64,000 bases of DNA, taken from the NCBI RefSeq assembly GCF_010015445.1, contig NC_053114.1, positions 33,249,025 to 33,313,024 of the forward strand, given 5' to 3'. The notes under the pieces were generated by a model, which was not told the origin of the DNA, did not search any database, and saw only the letters and a program-made list of their open reading frames with translations. How positions within the stretch are numbered: position 1 is the stretch's first letter; every line of letters begins with the position of its first letter. The DNA is from Perca fluviatilis. Lineage: Eukaryota > Chordata > Actinopteri > Perciformes > Percidae. Shown here one piece after another: positions 22,252-34,693 of this stretch. The position numbers and the translations under genes are program-made.

Positions 22252-22958
22252 ATAGAGAGCAGAAGTCACGCCCTTCTACTTCCGGCCAATGGGACCTATC
22301 TTTCGAAAAAATATGAACACGAGTCAATGGTTAGATAATAATTATTTTTCATCCCGTTTGAATTGAGCCATGGTCAAGCCATTGTCAATTTAAAAGATAA
22401 TTTTTCAACCGAAGAAAGTCTCAGTTTATTGTACTGTTGAAGTATAAGACGTGAAAATACATAATTAGAAAGACTACACACTTCAAAGTCGCATGGATGA
22501 CGTCTCGCTGAAGCTACGATGTCTGTGTGTATCGTACCGGGGATGTAACGTTACTCAAATGAGCAGAGGATCTTACTTGTTCTTTTGCTTATCTGCTGAA
22601 AACACTTCACTGGATAAAACACATCAAGTAAGATAACGTTACATGTGTTGCTGAACAGAGCTAAGCTAGCTAGCTAGCGAGCAAGTTGAGCATCAAGCTA
22701 GGTGACGTAAATTGTGTATGACGAGAGATGTAGTTCACTGAGTGGTTTCACACAAAACTAAGTGGTCAAATGAATAACTGAGACTTTCTTCGGCTGAAAA
22801 ATGTTCTTTTAAATTGACAAACCTCATATTTGTAATCCATGGCTCAATTCAAACGGGATCAAAAAATATTTTTTCTCCCCGTTCACTACTGTTCATATTT
22901 TTTCCGAATTAAGGTCCCATAAGGTCCACCGGAAGGGGCGTGACTTAGGCTCTCTATA
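22252..22958. mobile_element. MITE with long terminal inverted repeats (ATAGAGAGC family)
   Basis: The left end ATAGAGAGCAGAAGTCACG pairs with the right end CGTGACTTAGGCTCTCTAT. Inner segments also pair over roughly 190 bases per side (for example GACTTTCTTCGGCTGAAAAA on the right against the left arm at about 22400-22425). No coding frame. The target duplication was not resolved. Confidence 0.7.
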
Positions 22959-22966
22959 GGTTTTAC

Positions 22967-23433
22967 CCATAGACTGTATAATATTAATTGACAACGCATC
23001 CGGTTCGGCAAAGTGCTGCAAATGCGGAAGTGCCTTAAACTCTGCATTCTATCTGAATTCCAGCAGTGGGCGACACGTGCGATTGCAAAAGGAGGTTGGT
23101 TTCTGTAGAAGTCTATGAGAAAGTTTATAGTCTAAATCGCTAGTTTTAAGTCTTCTGCAACACAGAATGATGTTAATTTTTTTAATTACGGTCTCGGCGA
23201 TAAAGCGGGGGGTGTTTAAGGGCGGGGCTATAATGTGATTGCCAGTGAAAGTGTATAACGTAACGTAGAGTGTAAGGGCTCCTCCCTCACTCCTCCCTCT
23301 CGTCTAAAATCGTCACATCCGCAACCAGGATGGCTGCGCCCGTAACGGCAAACTCGACGACAGATACCAGATCTCCACAAACCAATAGGTGACGTCACAT
23401 ATGCGCTGTCCATTAATATTATACAGTCTATGG
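22967..23433. mobile_element. MITE with CCATAGACTGTATAATATTAAT ends
   Basis: Left end CCATAGACTGTATAATATTA and right end TAATATTATACAGTCTATGG are a perfect inverted pair. The element is about 467 bp, non-coding, and starts within ten bases of the preceding MITE. Its superfamily was not fixed because the target duplication is unclear. Confidence 0.8.
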
Positions 23434-23864
23434 TTTCATCCAACTGTGAATCGAGGACTCTCTGTGTGGGCTTATGTGTGTGTGTCTTTCAAACGATCCC
23501 ACATGTGCAAAAGACGTCACACGCAGCATGCTTTTGTACGAACATCTGTACAGCAGCGGGGGCGGGGTGGTGCTGCCAATGTAACGACAAATCTAGCGAG
23601 AGAGAGAGATGCCAGTGTTGCCTGGCAAGCTTGAGGTCACCCACAGTCATCTCTCTCTGTCACTTCTGACTGAGGTGCAGCAGCGAGCTTACGTGCGCGT
23701 CATAATAATAAATAATAATAACTATTATTTACTACTATTTATATAGCGCCTTTCATGAAACCCAAGGACACGTTACAGAATTACAGGGGAAAGACCGCTA
23801 AGGGAGGTTGTAGGCCGTGGTGAACAGGTGGTGTTTGAGGAGTTTTTTAAACATGTACAGGGAT

Positions 23865-24001
23865 GTAAAACCCCAAATGTCAACCTCGTAGTGGCCCTAG
23901 AGGAAAACTCAGGGGATCGCCAAAGTCATTAGGGTTCATCCTCTGGGAACCATGAATGTCTACAAAATGTTGTGGCAATCGATCCAATGGTTGCTGAGAT
24001 A
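23865..24001 (-). repeat. Recurrent interspersed repeat (TTGGTGATCC / GAGATATTT family), copy 1
   Basis: On the minus strand it reads a diffuse repeat with CTAATGACTTTGGCGATCCC and CCTCTAG. Related copies are at 30385 (+), 43250 (-) and 57085 (+). Non-coding; the family name is not known to me. Confidence 0.5.
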
Positions 24002-24006
24002 TTTAA

Positions 24007-25299
24007 AGGGCTATTTCACCGCTGGAAAGATGACTATGTATTAAATTGGGTCATTTATGTAGTAGAAATGTGAAGTTTTTTTAGAAGTTGGTGCCTTCTA
24101 GCCCGAGAAAAGCCAGAAAATTTATTTTTGGCTCATGTGGATGAAAGACAACAACTCCCAGAATGCACTTGCTCCGCTTTGCTACAAGTCCACTCCCAAG
24201 CCATGCCTAGTATTTACAGACATAATAGACAGTGAGACAGTCAAGTCAACTCAAATGTGTTTTATTGTCATTTCAACCATATACACGGAACAAGTTTTCA
24301 CCGTGGCTCAAGTGGTACACATTTAAAATATATAAAAATGACATTATATAAAGACGACATACGAAATAGGCTACATTTAATGCACATACATTATAGGCTC
24401 CGTAAAGTTCAGCTAACACATTCGTAGTATTAGCGGTTGTCACAGTCACAAACTCCACCAGCGGTTAGCAGTAGTTGGATAAAAGCACCCCATTTCTGCA
24501 CCAGTCCGTGTCCGTGTTAACACAGCCCACCTCCACGAGTCTTACCTGACAGAGCAACATCTGCTCGGAGGGCCTGGTAGCTGGCTAGTCTGGTACACTG
24601 TTTTTCAGCCATGTTTCCACAAAAAGAAAAACACTGCAGTCTCTCTCATTGAAGTTGGATGTAGTCCAGTTTGTTGTCTAATGAGTGGACACTTGCAAGC
24701 AGGATGGATGGGACAGGTGGCCGGCTAGCGTTAGCTTTCCGCCTAGCTCATACTCCTGCCCGCATTCCGCTTTTCACCGCTTTGGATGTCCCCTTACCAG
24801 GCTAGCGGCATAGAGCCAGACCACAGGCTGAGGTGCTGGTCTCCGTAGCAGGCGAAGCTCGCATAGTGTGTCGAGTATTCCGTCTGTAATAAAGTTTCCT
24901 GCATATTCTCCGATCTGTACCAATGTATCCCGGTGGTACACACGTGCGGTAGTTTGAATGCACATAATTGTTGGAAAAGTTTGCTGCTGAAAAGAGACAG
25001 CTGTAGCTTTGTTCCAAGATGGCTGACACTCGACTCACTTCAAGCTTCGGGTAAAGATGACAGTCCAACACCCTATGGGCGGGTTGAAAACATGCGGAAC
25101 TAGCTGGCTGTAGTCCACAGACTCTGGGCAAAAATGCCTCCGATGACGCTAAATGACGATTTTTGCGTCAGGCTTTTTTCCAGACCCACAATACAGAGAA
25201 ATCTAGTCTCAGGGGGACATGAGGGAGGGAAGCACGGTCATTCGAAAATACTACCGGTTTTCTACTGATAAAAAGCTTAATTAAGTGTAAGTATCCCTT
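24007..25299. mobile_element. Probable TTAA-flanked MITE
   Basis: TTAA at 24003-24006 is followed by AGGGCTATTTCACC. The right end AAGTGTAAGTATCCCTT is followed by TTAA at 25300-25303. The ends only partly match (offset by one base), so the call is tentative. The 1.3-kb body is non-coding and CpG-richer than its surroundings. Confidence 0.4.
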
Positions 25300-26397
25300 T
25301 TAAGTCTGGACCACAGTGACCTGACATTGCCATCCATAGTGCCAGGTTTCATATCTTTGTATACAAGATACTTTTGGGTTTGTAATTGTTGGTCAGATAA
25401 GACATTTAGAGTCATCTGGTAACTTCTGATGGGCATTTGTCAATATTCATGGCATTTTGTTGACTACAGTAAATGTGTCATCAGTCATACACAGATATAA
25501 TCAATAGGTCACTCAATATGACAGCTTTGGGAACCAACCTGTGATTTGGGCTGTGCATTTTGCACACGTGTTTGAATCTTGGATACACGCTTGTACATGC
25601 AGCAATGCTCTCATTTCACTTAGAAACTGCTGTCAAAATGTCTTTGATCAGAGCTCTCAGCACTCAATCTGCTCAGCAGCTGATAACAGAAATCTGCTTG
25701 GATTGGGAAGCTCCCAGATGTAGGCTAAAGGAGCTAAATGGGAAATATTATAAGGTGTTTTGTCTGTATTTTTATGCATGTAAATAATAAGTTCGTTATT
25801 GAGTCAGTTCATAGGCCCTCTCTCTCACACCACAGCTGAAGATGCCACACGTAGCACCTTGAACTGTAAGTGCTAAAAAAAAAAAAAAGTGTGTGCATGC
25901 TCAATCGGCCTTCCTTCAAAAAGCTTTATCATACAGTATTCTTATTGGACAAACAAATCTAAATTTCACGTGACATTCAGCCTGTGACTCACAAGCATGG
26001 GATCTTTCCGCCCATAATAATTCACAGACTGGGAATGCTGGTCATTTTTTTTCTAAACCTTCATATGCTTAATATAGAATAAAAGTAGGATGTGCTTTAG
26101 ACAGAGCTCCTGCTTATCAGCCCTGTGCCCCCCCACTGAAATCTGCGAGAGACTTGTATTCCTGATTTGAAGGCACCCGGCTAAATAACATGTTAATCCA
26201 TAATGTGGAGAAACGGTGAGATAAACCCTCAAGGCTTTGGTGTGCTCTCAGATTAAGACATTCGGCTGTTAGCCATGACACTAATATCTATGACTTGAGT
26301 GGTGTCAGGGCCTCAACTTCGCTCACCACACTGGCTGATTGTTTTATTTAGCACATGCACTACAACTACTGTGCAGATTGATTGATATGAGATTTAA

Positions 26398-26862
26398 AGG
26401 TCCTATGACCTGCTGCTTTTTGGATGCTTTTATATAGACCTTAGTGGTCCCCTAATACTGTATCTGAAGTATTTCCCGAAATTCAGCCTTGGTGCAGAAT
26501 TACAGCCACTAGAGCCAGTCCCAAAATGAGCTTTCCTTACTATGTGCCATTTCTGTGTCTGTAGCTATTGAGGAGGAGAGGGGGGAGAGGGGGGCTTGAC
26601 CAACTGTCATGCTTCGCTCGTTTGCAAGCCATCTCTCTTTCTCATGGGCGGGCCAAATTCTCTGGGCGGGCAAAGCAGAGAAAGGGGAGGTAACCTTTCC
26701 CCTTATGACATCATAAAGGGAAGATTCCAGATTGGCCCATCTGAGCTTTCATTTTTTAAAAAACAAAAAACAAACAACCCCAATTTCCCCCCCCCCCGCC
26801 CCAACGCAAAAAACTAGGGGAACTCATATTAATGTTAAAAAAAATGTCATGCCATGGGACCA
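26398..26862. mobile_element. TTAA-flanked MITE (AGGTCCTATGACC family)
   Basis: TTAA sits at 26394-26397 and 26863-26866. The left end AGGTCCTATGACCTG and the right end (inverse TGGTCCCATGGCATG) are imperfect inverted repeats. The body is G-rich then C-rich and non-coding. TTAA targets suggest a piggyBac-like source. Confidence 0.65.
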
Positions 26863-27287
26863 TTAAACAAACTGAATAAATCCAAACCCAAATACGTTGC
26901 TCTCATGTAATAGGTTCATAGAAAACCAAGACATTACAGTGTATTGGCTACTTCGTGGTAAAGAGCAATCAGTGAGGATTACTTTCAGTACTTTCAGTAC
27001 CATACCAATTCCTATTAATGTTAAATTATTGCAGCTTTATCAATCAGTGGCTTGTAACTACTACTACGACTATTCCATAGCTAATTACACAAGGAATTGT
27101 CTTTGTCTGTACTGATAGACAGCTTTGCAACTTGAAGCTTTCATTTAAATTGAAATGAAAAATGAAATGTATTACCTAATTTCCATAGGAATATTAATTT
27201 ACTGTGCAAAAGCAAATAATTTTAACAGTTGATACACCTGGAACAAGTAGTTTTTTGTATGTTTCATACTTAAAAGATACATTTTGG

Positions 27288-29873
27288 TAGAGGTCGACCG
27301 ATACCGATAGCTAGGTTGGGCCGTATTTGCCGATAACCGATTAATCGACCGATAGTATTTAGAATTGATACCCACAGCAATGCTACACAAGCATGTGTGT
27401 TGTCTAAAACAGTTCTCCTACATATTTGGAGTCATCCAGTGCAAAAATAAACATAATGAGCATTATAATTCATATAAAGGACAAACTATTTACATTTCTT
27501 CAAAAAAGGCCCAAATGTTTGCCAAATCTCAAAACAGTGACGCCATTCTTCTCTGTAGAACGGTTTAGAACGGTAACAGACGATCTCTGACCTGGAGGGA
27601 TCTATCTTTCCTACTATATACTCTCTGTTCTCGCTTGGATGCCCATATAAGGCGTAATGTGTGACGGACCTGCCTTCCCATTGGTTGAAAACATAAACAA
27701 AGGCATCATGGGAGATTCACTTGTCGGTAGCACGGAGTTGTGACCGAAAACGTGATGAATTATAGACATCAGGTGGATAAATCTTGGATGTAACAGTTTG
27801 GATTTAATGCTCAACAACCCCGAAAAAAGGCACAAGTTCCAGGCTGGATAGAAAATCACCTGTAAAGGCTAGAAAGACACCAAAGACACCAAAGACACCA
27901 AAGACACCCCCGTGACGGCTAATTTGTTACCTTTTAGCTGCAGCAATCAGTAAGCCTCTACGTTTAACTGTTATTAAAGGTCCAATATGTAATATTTGTA
28001 CTGTAATAAATCCAAAAATGACACCAATGCCTCATCAGATATTAAGGAAACATGTTAAACTGAAATACTATCTTTTCTGACAACAATGCTAATATTTTAG
28101 CTAGTATTTTTTCTTTTTGAAATTTACATTCCGTGACGGAATTTATGTTTATGTTTTGATCTGTGTGTTGTTATCAACGGCCCAGTTTGACAGCCAGGCC
28201 GGGTTGCCAGATATACCTGTAAAAACGTAAACCCAGCACGCTACAGCTGTAAGGGTAGTACAGCCATGAAATCAGCACACAAACGAACAGGATCAACGGA
28301 GATAGATTATACCCGACCTAAAAAAAAGAAAACAGCATGTTTCTAACAGTTGCGTGACCAGAGACGTAACAACCCCCTGGTAAATATTGGAGATGTATTT
28401 GAAAGATGGAGACAGCTTAGATCCCAAAAGGACGCAGAGTTGGCTTATTTTCTCCTGAACAGGTAAACATTAGCTTCAGGCTAATTTATCACAGCTACTA
28501 GGGATGGGCATTTTTTTTGTCATTTCAACATTTGTGTACTCATATTGAATTATATAGCTAGAGTACCCGAGTTGGTTACTCGCAAAAACAATTGAGACAG
28601 CCAGTAAAGTGATCCCGACTGGTCCTGGCTAACGCCGCCATGCTAACCCTGCTAACTGCTAGCTAACGTTACCGGAGAACCAGGAAAGCAGCCCATGGCT
28701 GTTTACAGCGTCGTAGCCTCGTCAGCGGCTGGAGCCGATAAGGCGTTATTTTAAACCAGCGCAGAGGGGGGGTAACCGGAAAAAGGGGACTGTGAGTTTG
28801 CAGTTTGTTTAGCGAATATTGTTGCGTAATTCTAAGCCAATGAAGTGTGTTCAGTGCGGATGGTGTTGGTATTTTAAGCTGTTGTTTGTAATTCTAAATT
28901 GTACCTGACTGTGGGGGGGCGTGGAGAGGACAGTGAGGTTGTTGTGTTTTTTAGCGGTTCATACTGTAATTTTAAGCGAAAAAGTGTGTCCGTTATGTTG
29001 GTTGCGGTTTGGGGGTGTGCGCACGGGCTTTTATGACTGTCAATATAGCCAGCATCTACCGTTAGCTACTCCGCTGTGCTGTAGAGTAATGTCTGGCTAT
29101 GTGAGAAAAGCGTCTAGCAACATTGTTGTGAATGCTGCGGTCTCAGCCTGGCAACCTCCGTGAACTTCGAGTCTGGGCAGGAGGGGGCGGGGGAGACGAC
29201 TCTCCATTATTTTGAATTGGTAGTGCAGTAACTATTTTAACCGCTAGCTGCCAGTATTACACACAATATTACATATTGCACCTTTAAATTATCTAAATAT
29301 GAATTAGAGGTGCCGTTTGGGATCGTGGACGATCCATTTGGGTCGGACTTGAGTTTATTTTTGTCAGTGTATTAACCGCTTGAGGTAAGTTAGCCTACTA
29401 CTAATGTTTAGCGTCATCTCAGCCTCGAAAGCAAACAAACATATTGTGCTGTTCTTTCTCTACTAATGCAGCATCTATTCAACAAATTAATAACTATTAT
29501 GATATAACAAAATGTACTCTATACATACCTTTTTGCTGTCGATGCTTTAAACGCGCATCTGATGTCAGCCTTCTCCGCACAGCATGTGCTCTCCGTGCAG
29601 CGCGCAGTAATGTGTCGAAAATAAACAACACGAGGCATCAGTGATAGTTTTTATTTCGCCTCTAGAGGCCGCTATTGTAATGCATGATGCCAGCAGACCC
29701 TTCTCAGCTCTTGCGTACTGTGTAATGAATGACAGCGCGCACTTCTCAGCCACTCCAGCAACGGACGCAACCAGAAAAAACTATCAGTATGGATTTTTGC
29801 CGATAACGATAGTTCCACCAATCAACTATTGGTGCCAATTAATCGGCAAAACCGATGAATCGGTCGACCTCTA
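27288..29873. mobile_element. hAT-like element, TAGAGGTCGACCGATA family, copy 1 (with nested insertion)
   Basis: The ends are TAGAGGTCGACCGATACC and ATCGGTCGACCTCTA, with perfect 8-bp duplications CATTTTGG (27280-27287 and 29874-29881). CCGATA/TATCGG motifs crowd both ends. It is interrupted at 27978-29283 by another element. Without that insert it would be about 1.28 kb. A 9-bp AAAGACACC minisatellite (27867-27909) is longer here than in copy 2. No transposase frame. Confidence 0.92.
27978..29283. mobile_element. TTAA-flanked (piggyBac-like) MITE nested in the hAT-like element
   Basis: The ends are AGGTCCAATATGTAATATT and AATATTACATATTGCACCT, near-perfect inverted repeats, between TTAA at 27974-27977 and 29284-29287. 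The second copy of the host element (48999-49860) has the same sequence with a single TTAA at this point. That proves insertion at TTAA with target duplication. The 1306-bp interior has only chance frames. Confidence 0.93.
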
Positions 29874-30384
29874 CATTTTGGATACATTTAGGAATAAATA
29901 ACCCTTGTTCTGTCAACAGCTTTCATTCAGAAATCATGCCAGCGAGAACGCCTGTAATTGTCTATTCAAGGGTGAGGTTGCTGGGTTGTTGGTTTTGCAG
30001 ATGTGTGTGTGACAAGAGTGAATATTTAATGTCGGTTATCTTAGATGCACATGTTTCTGGTTGGCCCCTCAATTCCACAAAATCCTCCCTTTATTCCTTT
30101 TTTTTATTTCTCCTCTTCTCTGTCTTTGTCTCTCTCCTCTCAGTCAGTAGCACTGCAGCTGAACGGATTAATGAGCTTGCCCTGACTGAACCTGACACCG
30201 GTAGACAACATAGCAAAGACATGCTATACATGACACAGCAATAAGAATGCTGAAAGCATTTCACCAAAGGCTATAGGCATCACAGCCATTGTTAGCCACT
30301 TAAAAGGCTCAAGTATTCAACTTAGTCAATACTCTGCAAACATAGTGGTGTCTTGGTTTTTAGCCACCACCACAGCAAGAATTA

Positions 30385-30545
30385 GGTGGATTCACATTTC
30401 CTCTAGCGCAACCATGTGGTTTAGATTTGTATTTTTGAGTGAAATGTCTCAATAACTATTGAATAGATTGGTATAAAACTTGATAGACATTTATGTCTCC
30501 TTCAATACATTTAAAATAACTTTGTTTGTGAATCTTTTTTATTCC
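30385..30545 (+). repeat. Recurrent interspersed repeat, copy 2
   Basis: It contains TTTCCTCTAGCGCAACCATG, GAGTGAAATGTCTCAATAAC and GACATTTATGTCTCC, matching in order the diffuse repeat also seen at 23865, 43250 and 57085. Limits approximate. Confidence 0.5.
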
Positions 30546-32225
30546 ACACTACATTACCCACAATGCAAAATGACTGCTGAAAGGTGCATTTGAGATTTTG
30601 GTGTCTTATGCTAGAGGTCTGGTTAGCTCACTTCTTTTTAACTCCACACCCCCACATTTTACTCACATATGTTTCTCATATATTGCAGTCTGTGTGGCCA
30701 GAGATATCTCTCACTTCTTTTTAGCATTGCTTTATCCAGACCAACCTTATTTTTTATCTCTCAAACCAAAGTTTGCATGGCAAGCAAATAAATAACAAGT
30801 TGCCTATTGTGCAAGATATTCATACTCTTTTTTTTCGCAGTGATGAATTACGTCTCGGTGGTGTTTTGGAGTTGCCTTTGATGCTTTCAGAAATAACAAT
30901 AAGAAAAGTAGTTACTGCTCGGAGGCACTAAAGACGAGTCCGTCTGCAGCCCGCTGACACACAAGGGTGCTCAAGTCCAACAAATAAGGATATGAAGACG
31001 TGATTGCAGAAGAGTAAGTCAGGAGCATATTGAATCAAGCTGAGCTTCATCAGTATAATTGAAATAGCGAACATTGTTGCAGATTTCTCTGCACTGTGAG
31101 TGAATCCCTTGTATGGCTGGTTTTCATTTTGTAGCTGAAACATAATTATGTGATTTTCCTGTCATAGTTGGGAGGCATTGTGGTTTAATGTGGGGAACTG
31201 AGCAGCAGCCAGACGGTAACCAGCCAAACTAAATCACCCCACTGCATGTATGGGAGCAGTTACATCTCTGGGATTATGTAGTATGACCACCATGGGACTT
31301 GGGGAGCTCAAAAGGAAAAAAGGTCCAGAAATGGATGTGTTGTGTTAGTTTTATAATTCTGTCTGTCTTTCTAACATCTTTTCACACATCTCTCCATTAG
31401 TACATTCTGTCACTACTCCATCCACAACATTTGGCCCAGCTACAGTAAGGTTTCAGAGATATACCATGTCTTCAAAGGGCTACAGTGAGGCTCTTAAGAT
31501 TAGCAGAATGAATGTGTATTAGGCTCACTCTTAACTGGTTGATTTCAGACCAGCAGAGAAATCCCTGTCACCCCAGCACAGGCTTTCCGGCAGGGAAATC
31601 TTTAAGGCTTTACAGAAATAAGAGAGCGCTTTATTGTTCTCACCAGAGTCTTCTCTCTGCTCCTCTTCCTTTCTCTCTTCTTTTATGTCAAACTTGAAAG
31701 GGGAGACAAGATTTATTTGGGAAAGGCGGGAAGCTTGCTGTGGAGTTGAGGATGTCACTGGAGAGAAAGAGTTCAGGCACAGCGGTGATTCTGTGTAGAA
31801 TGATGTCAGCTGCACTGAACTTGGAAATCATTAAGTTGAGACTTATTTACTCAGACATGGGCCTTATGTGTTATTCATGATTCAGTTCCTTCTAGCTCTA
31901 ACACTTGATATTTAATCACCATACTAATGATGTATTCAGCGAGGTACTCTTGTTAGCGCACGTATGTCTTTTCTTTACTTGTGTGTTTGCATGTGCGCTG
32001 TCTAACGGTATTTATGTGCATCAGTGATAAATGTGCATATCTGATTTGTAGGTAATTCATGCATGAATAAAAGATGGCTCAAAAAAATGTTGCTGGTGGT
32101 GTCTTCTAGGGTGTCTGTTGGGTGCTTTGTTAAGAAAAGGCAAAAAGCTTTAATTACACACGGATGCTGATGTCCTGTAGGGCTGCTTGCTGGCTCGGCA
32201 CATTGCAGACAACCATATCCTTCTA

Positions 32226-32356
<131 letters not shown>

Positions 32357-33798
32357 CACGCGCAGGGGCTTTGGGAAGGAAGGTTTACATTGGACAAGAG
32401 GAAATGGAGATATTACGCCATAAAGAGGGATGTAATGACTACAGGATACTCGTGAGGGAAACACACTGCGTCTGCTAATTACCCTGAAGCAGCGTGGCAA
32501 AATGCAAATGCACTAATACGTAGAGATGAAATGATTCTATAGGATATAGATAGTCAAGATTCTATCATTTTTATAGCCTCTGCAATGCTGTGATTTTATA
32601 TGTTTTTGTGATGTGAGCAGCATAAACACAGAACAGTGGTGTCTGACTGATACACCAATGTGTTTGTAATGTGGCCTTTTATGTATTCTTGAAGTTAGTG
32701 TATATGCATTTCAATCAGGAGAGACTTTGTTGCAGATATGCAAAGGTTTATTTGTACATGTGCATAATATGAAATGTACAGAGTCTTTGGAGATTAGACT
32801 TCATTGTTATAAAAATAGGAAGGAGTCGACAGGAGCGGTCTGTCGGAGGAAGACCCAGGGTGCCGTGGGTGATGATGACTGGAGGTGGAAGGGGAAGAGG
32901 AGGGTTGCACTCTTTGCCTGAAATGACAACTGACAGCAGCAGAGAGAGAAACCGATTTAAAGCAGGGATGTAATGCTGTGATTGGTTAAATTCATGGCTG
33001 ATTCTGATTGGTTTAACTGAAAAGTGAACGCCTTGAAACAGCTGATCAGTATTAGGAAGAGAGAGAGGTAATGAAGTCCTGAAAGAATTTAGGCTGAGCT
33101 TCATGTGTAGTTCATAAAGTAGGCTGACCATATATTAATGTAGGGCCTCTGACTGTGTGGTCAGTCTAGGCCATGTGTTCTGAGCTCTGTGGTGCGTTTG
33201 TTGATGTTATAGTTGTCTTGTTTGTCCTCTCCGGGGAGTGTGCAGCTGTCTGTGCTGTAATGTGGGATGAAGCTGCGCTCTTCCTGCTGGAGTCGCAGAG
33301 CCAAGGTCATGTCAAACTATCATTTGGTTTAGAAATTCAACATAGCAGGTGTGAAAGACATTGTCTATTGTTCAGTCACTCTGCCCTGAGAGTCCCTTTG
33401 ACAGTGCAACGAATGATCGAGAGATTCAAGGTAAGACATACAAAGGGTGTAAATCAGCAGATTAATGCACTTCCCGATCACACAAACTGCACAATCCTCA
33501 ATTGTAGCTCTGTTCCTCTTATTTCTGTTTTAAAAAAATTTCAATTTGAAAATGGTTTTATTACAGATAAAGTTCTGTAGATAATAATGTAATAGGAAAA
33601 TTGTTTCTCATATGCCCAAAATGTTACTCTTTTAGCTTTTTACTGCTGCTAAATTAAAACCCCACAGTTTATCGTATTAAATCACAACAGTTACAGTAAA
33701 AACAAACAGTGAGAATTGGTGATAACCCCCCGCCCCCTTACCCTCTTCCTCCACTCACATAAATCACTGCCACACTACTGTGTAGTAGTCAGCAAGTC

Positions 33799-33807
33799 TC
33801 ACACACA

Positions 33808-33880
<73 letters not shown>
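33799..33880 (+). repeat. (CA)n microsatellite
   Basis: About 40 CA units with one AAAC interruption near the left end. Confidence 0.97.
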
Positions 33881-33885
<5 letters not shown>

Positions 33886-34432
33886 CTGTTTCTAAAATTA
33901 TATTCAGCAGTTGTTCTTTTTATGTTTTCATTCCAGCCAAAATGCTGATATGTATTTGGACTTATTCCAATGTATGACTTGACATGGACCAATTTCCTTT
34001 TTAATTTTCTTTAAGGTTACTTTAAAAGACAAAAACATGATACGAAGTGGAGATGGCACTGTGTTTCACATACCATAGAGACAAAAATCCCAGCCGCTCC
34101 CTAATCCCCATCTATGATAAGGTAACGTCGCCCACACTTCTGGTCTTACTTTTATATAACAGTTAGAGGCCATATTCACTTCCCATAATTTCACAATGTC
34201 TCTGCACATTACAATAAAAGCCTTATGCTGGTGAAACACCTTAATGCTTTTATTGTGAAGCAGCTACAGCAAGTGCAGTCGTCATAGATGCTAAATAATT
34301 TATTTGGTTAAAACCTGTCAAACTAAACTACATCAAGATTTTTAGAATTTTTTTGTTGCCAGGTCAAAGGGTCAGCGAAAGCCAAATCGTGCTGTAGAGC
34401 AAAGTGATTAATTGATTAACTCTGGCTCACAT

Positions 34433-34693
34433 GGGCGGCTCTGGCTCAGGAGGTAGAGCGGTGGTCTACCAATCGGAAGTTTCAATGGTTCGATACAAGT
34501 TGAAGTGTCCTTGGGCAAGAAACTGAACCCCAAATTGCTCCTGATGGCTGTGCCATGAATGTTTGAATGTTGCGTGAATGTTTATCTGATGAGCAAGTGG
34601 CACCTTGTGTCTGAATAGGGTGAATGGTGCCTGTAGTGTAGAGCGTTTTGAGTGGTCGCTAAGCCTAGGAAAGTGCTATATAAATGCAGTCCT
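34433..34693 (+). mobile_element. tRNA-derived SINE
   Basis: It has an A-box-like TGGCTCAGGAGG (34442-34453) and a B-box-like GGTTCGATAC (34487-34496). These are followed by the fish SINE body: AAGTGTCCTTGGGCAAGAAA, CTGAACCCCAAATTGCTCC, then GAGCGTTTTGAGTGGTCGC and GTGCTATATAAATGCAGTCC. The promoter boxes are nearly intact. The body end resembles copies found throughout teleost genomes. Confidence 0.85.

Noticed and set aside
28921..29163. 80-codon open frame that might be a transposase piece
   Set aside because: It lies inside a short TTAA-bounded MITE, has no DDE-type motif and shows no similarity to known transposases.
33173..33580. 135-codon plus-strand open frame
   Set aside because: No recognisable domain, no splice logic with neighbours and mixed composition. 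It is most likely a chance frame in the intron.
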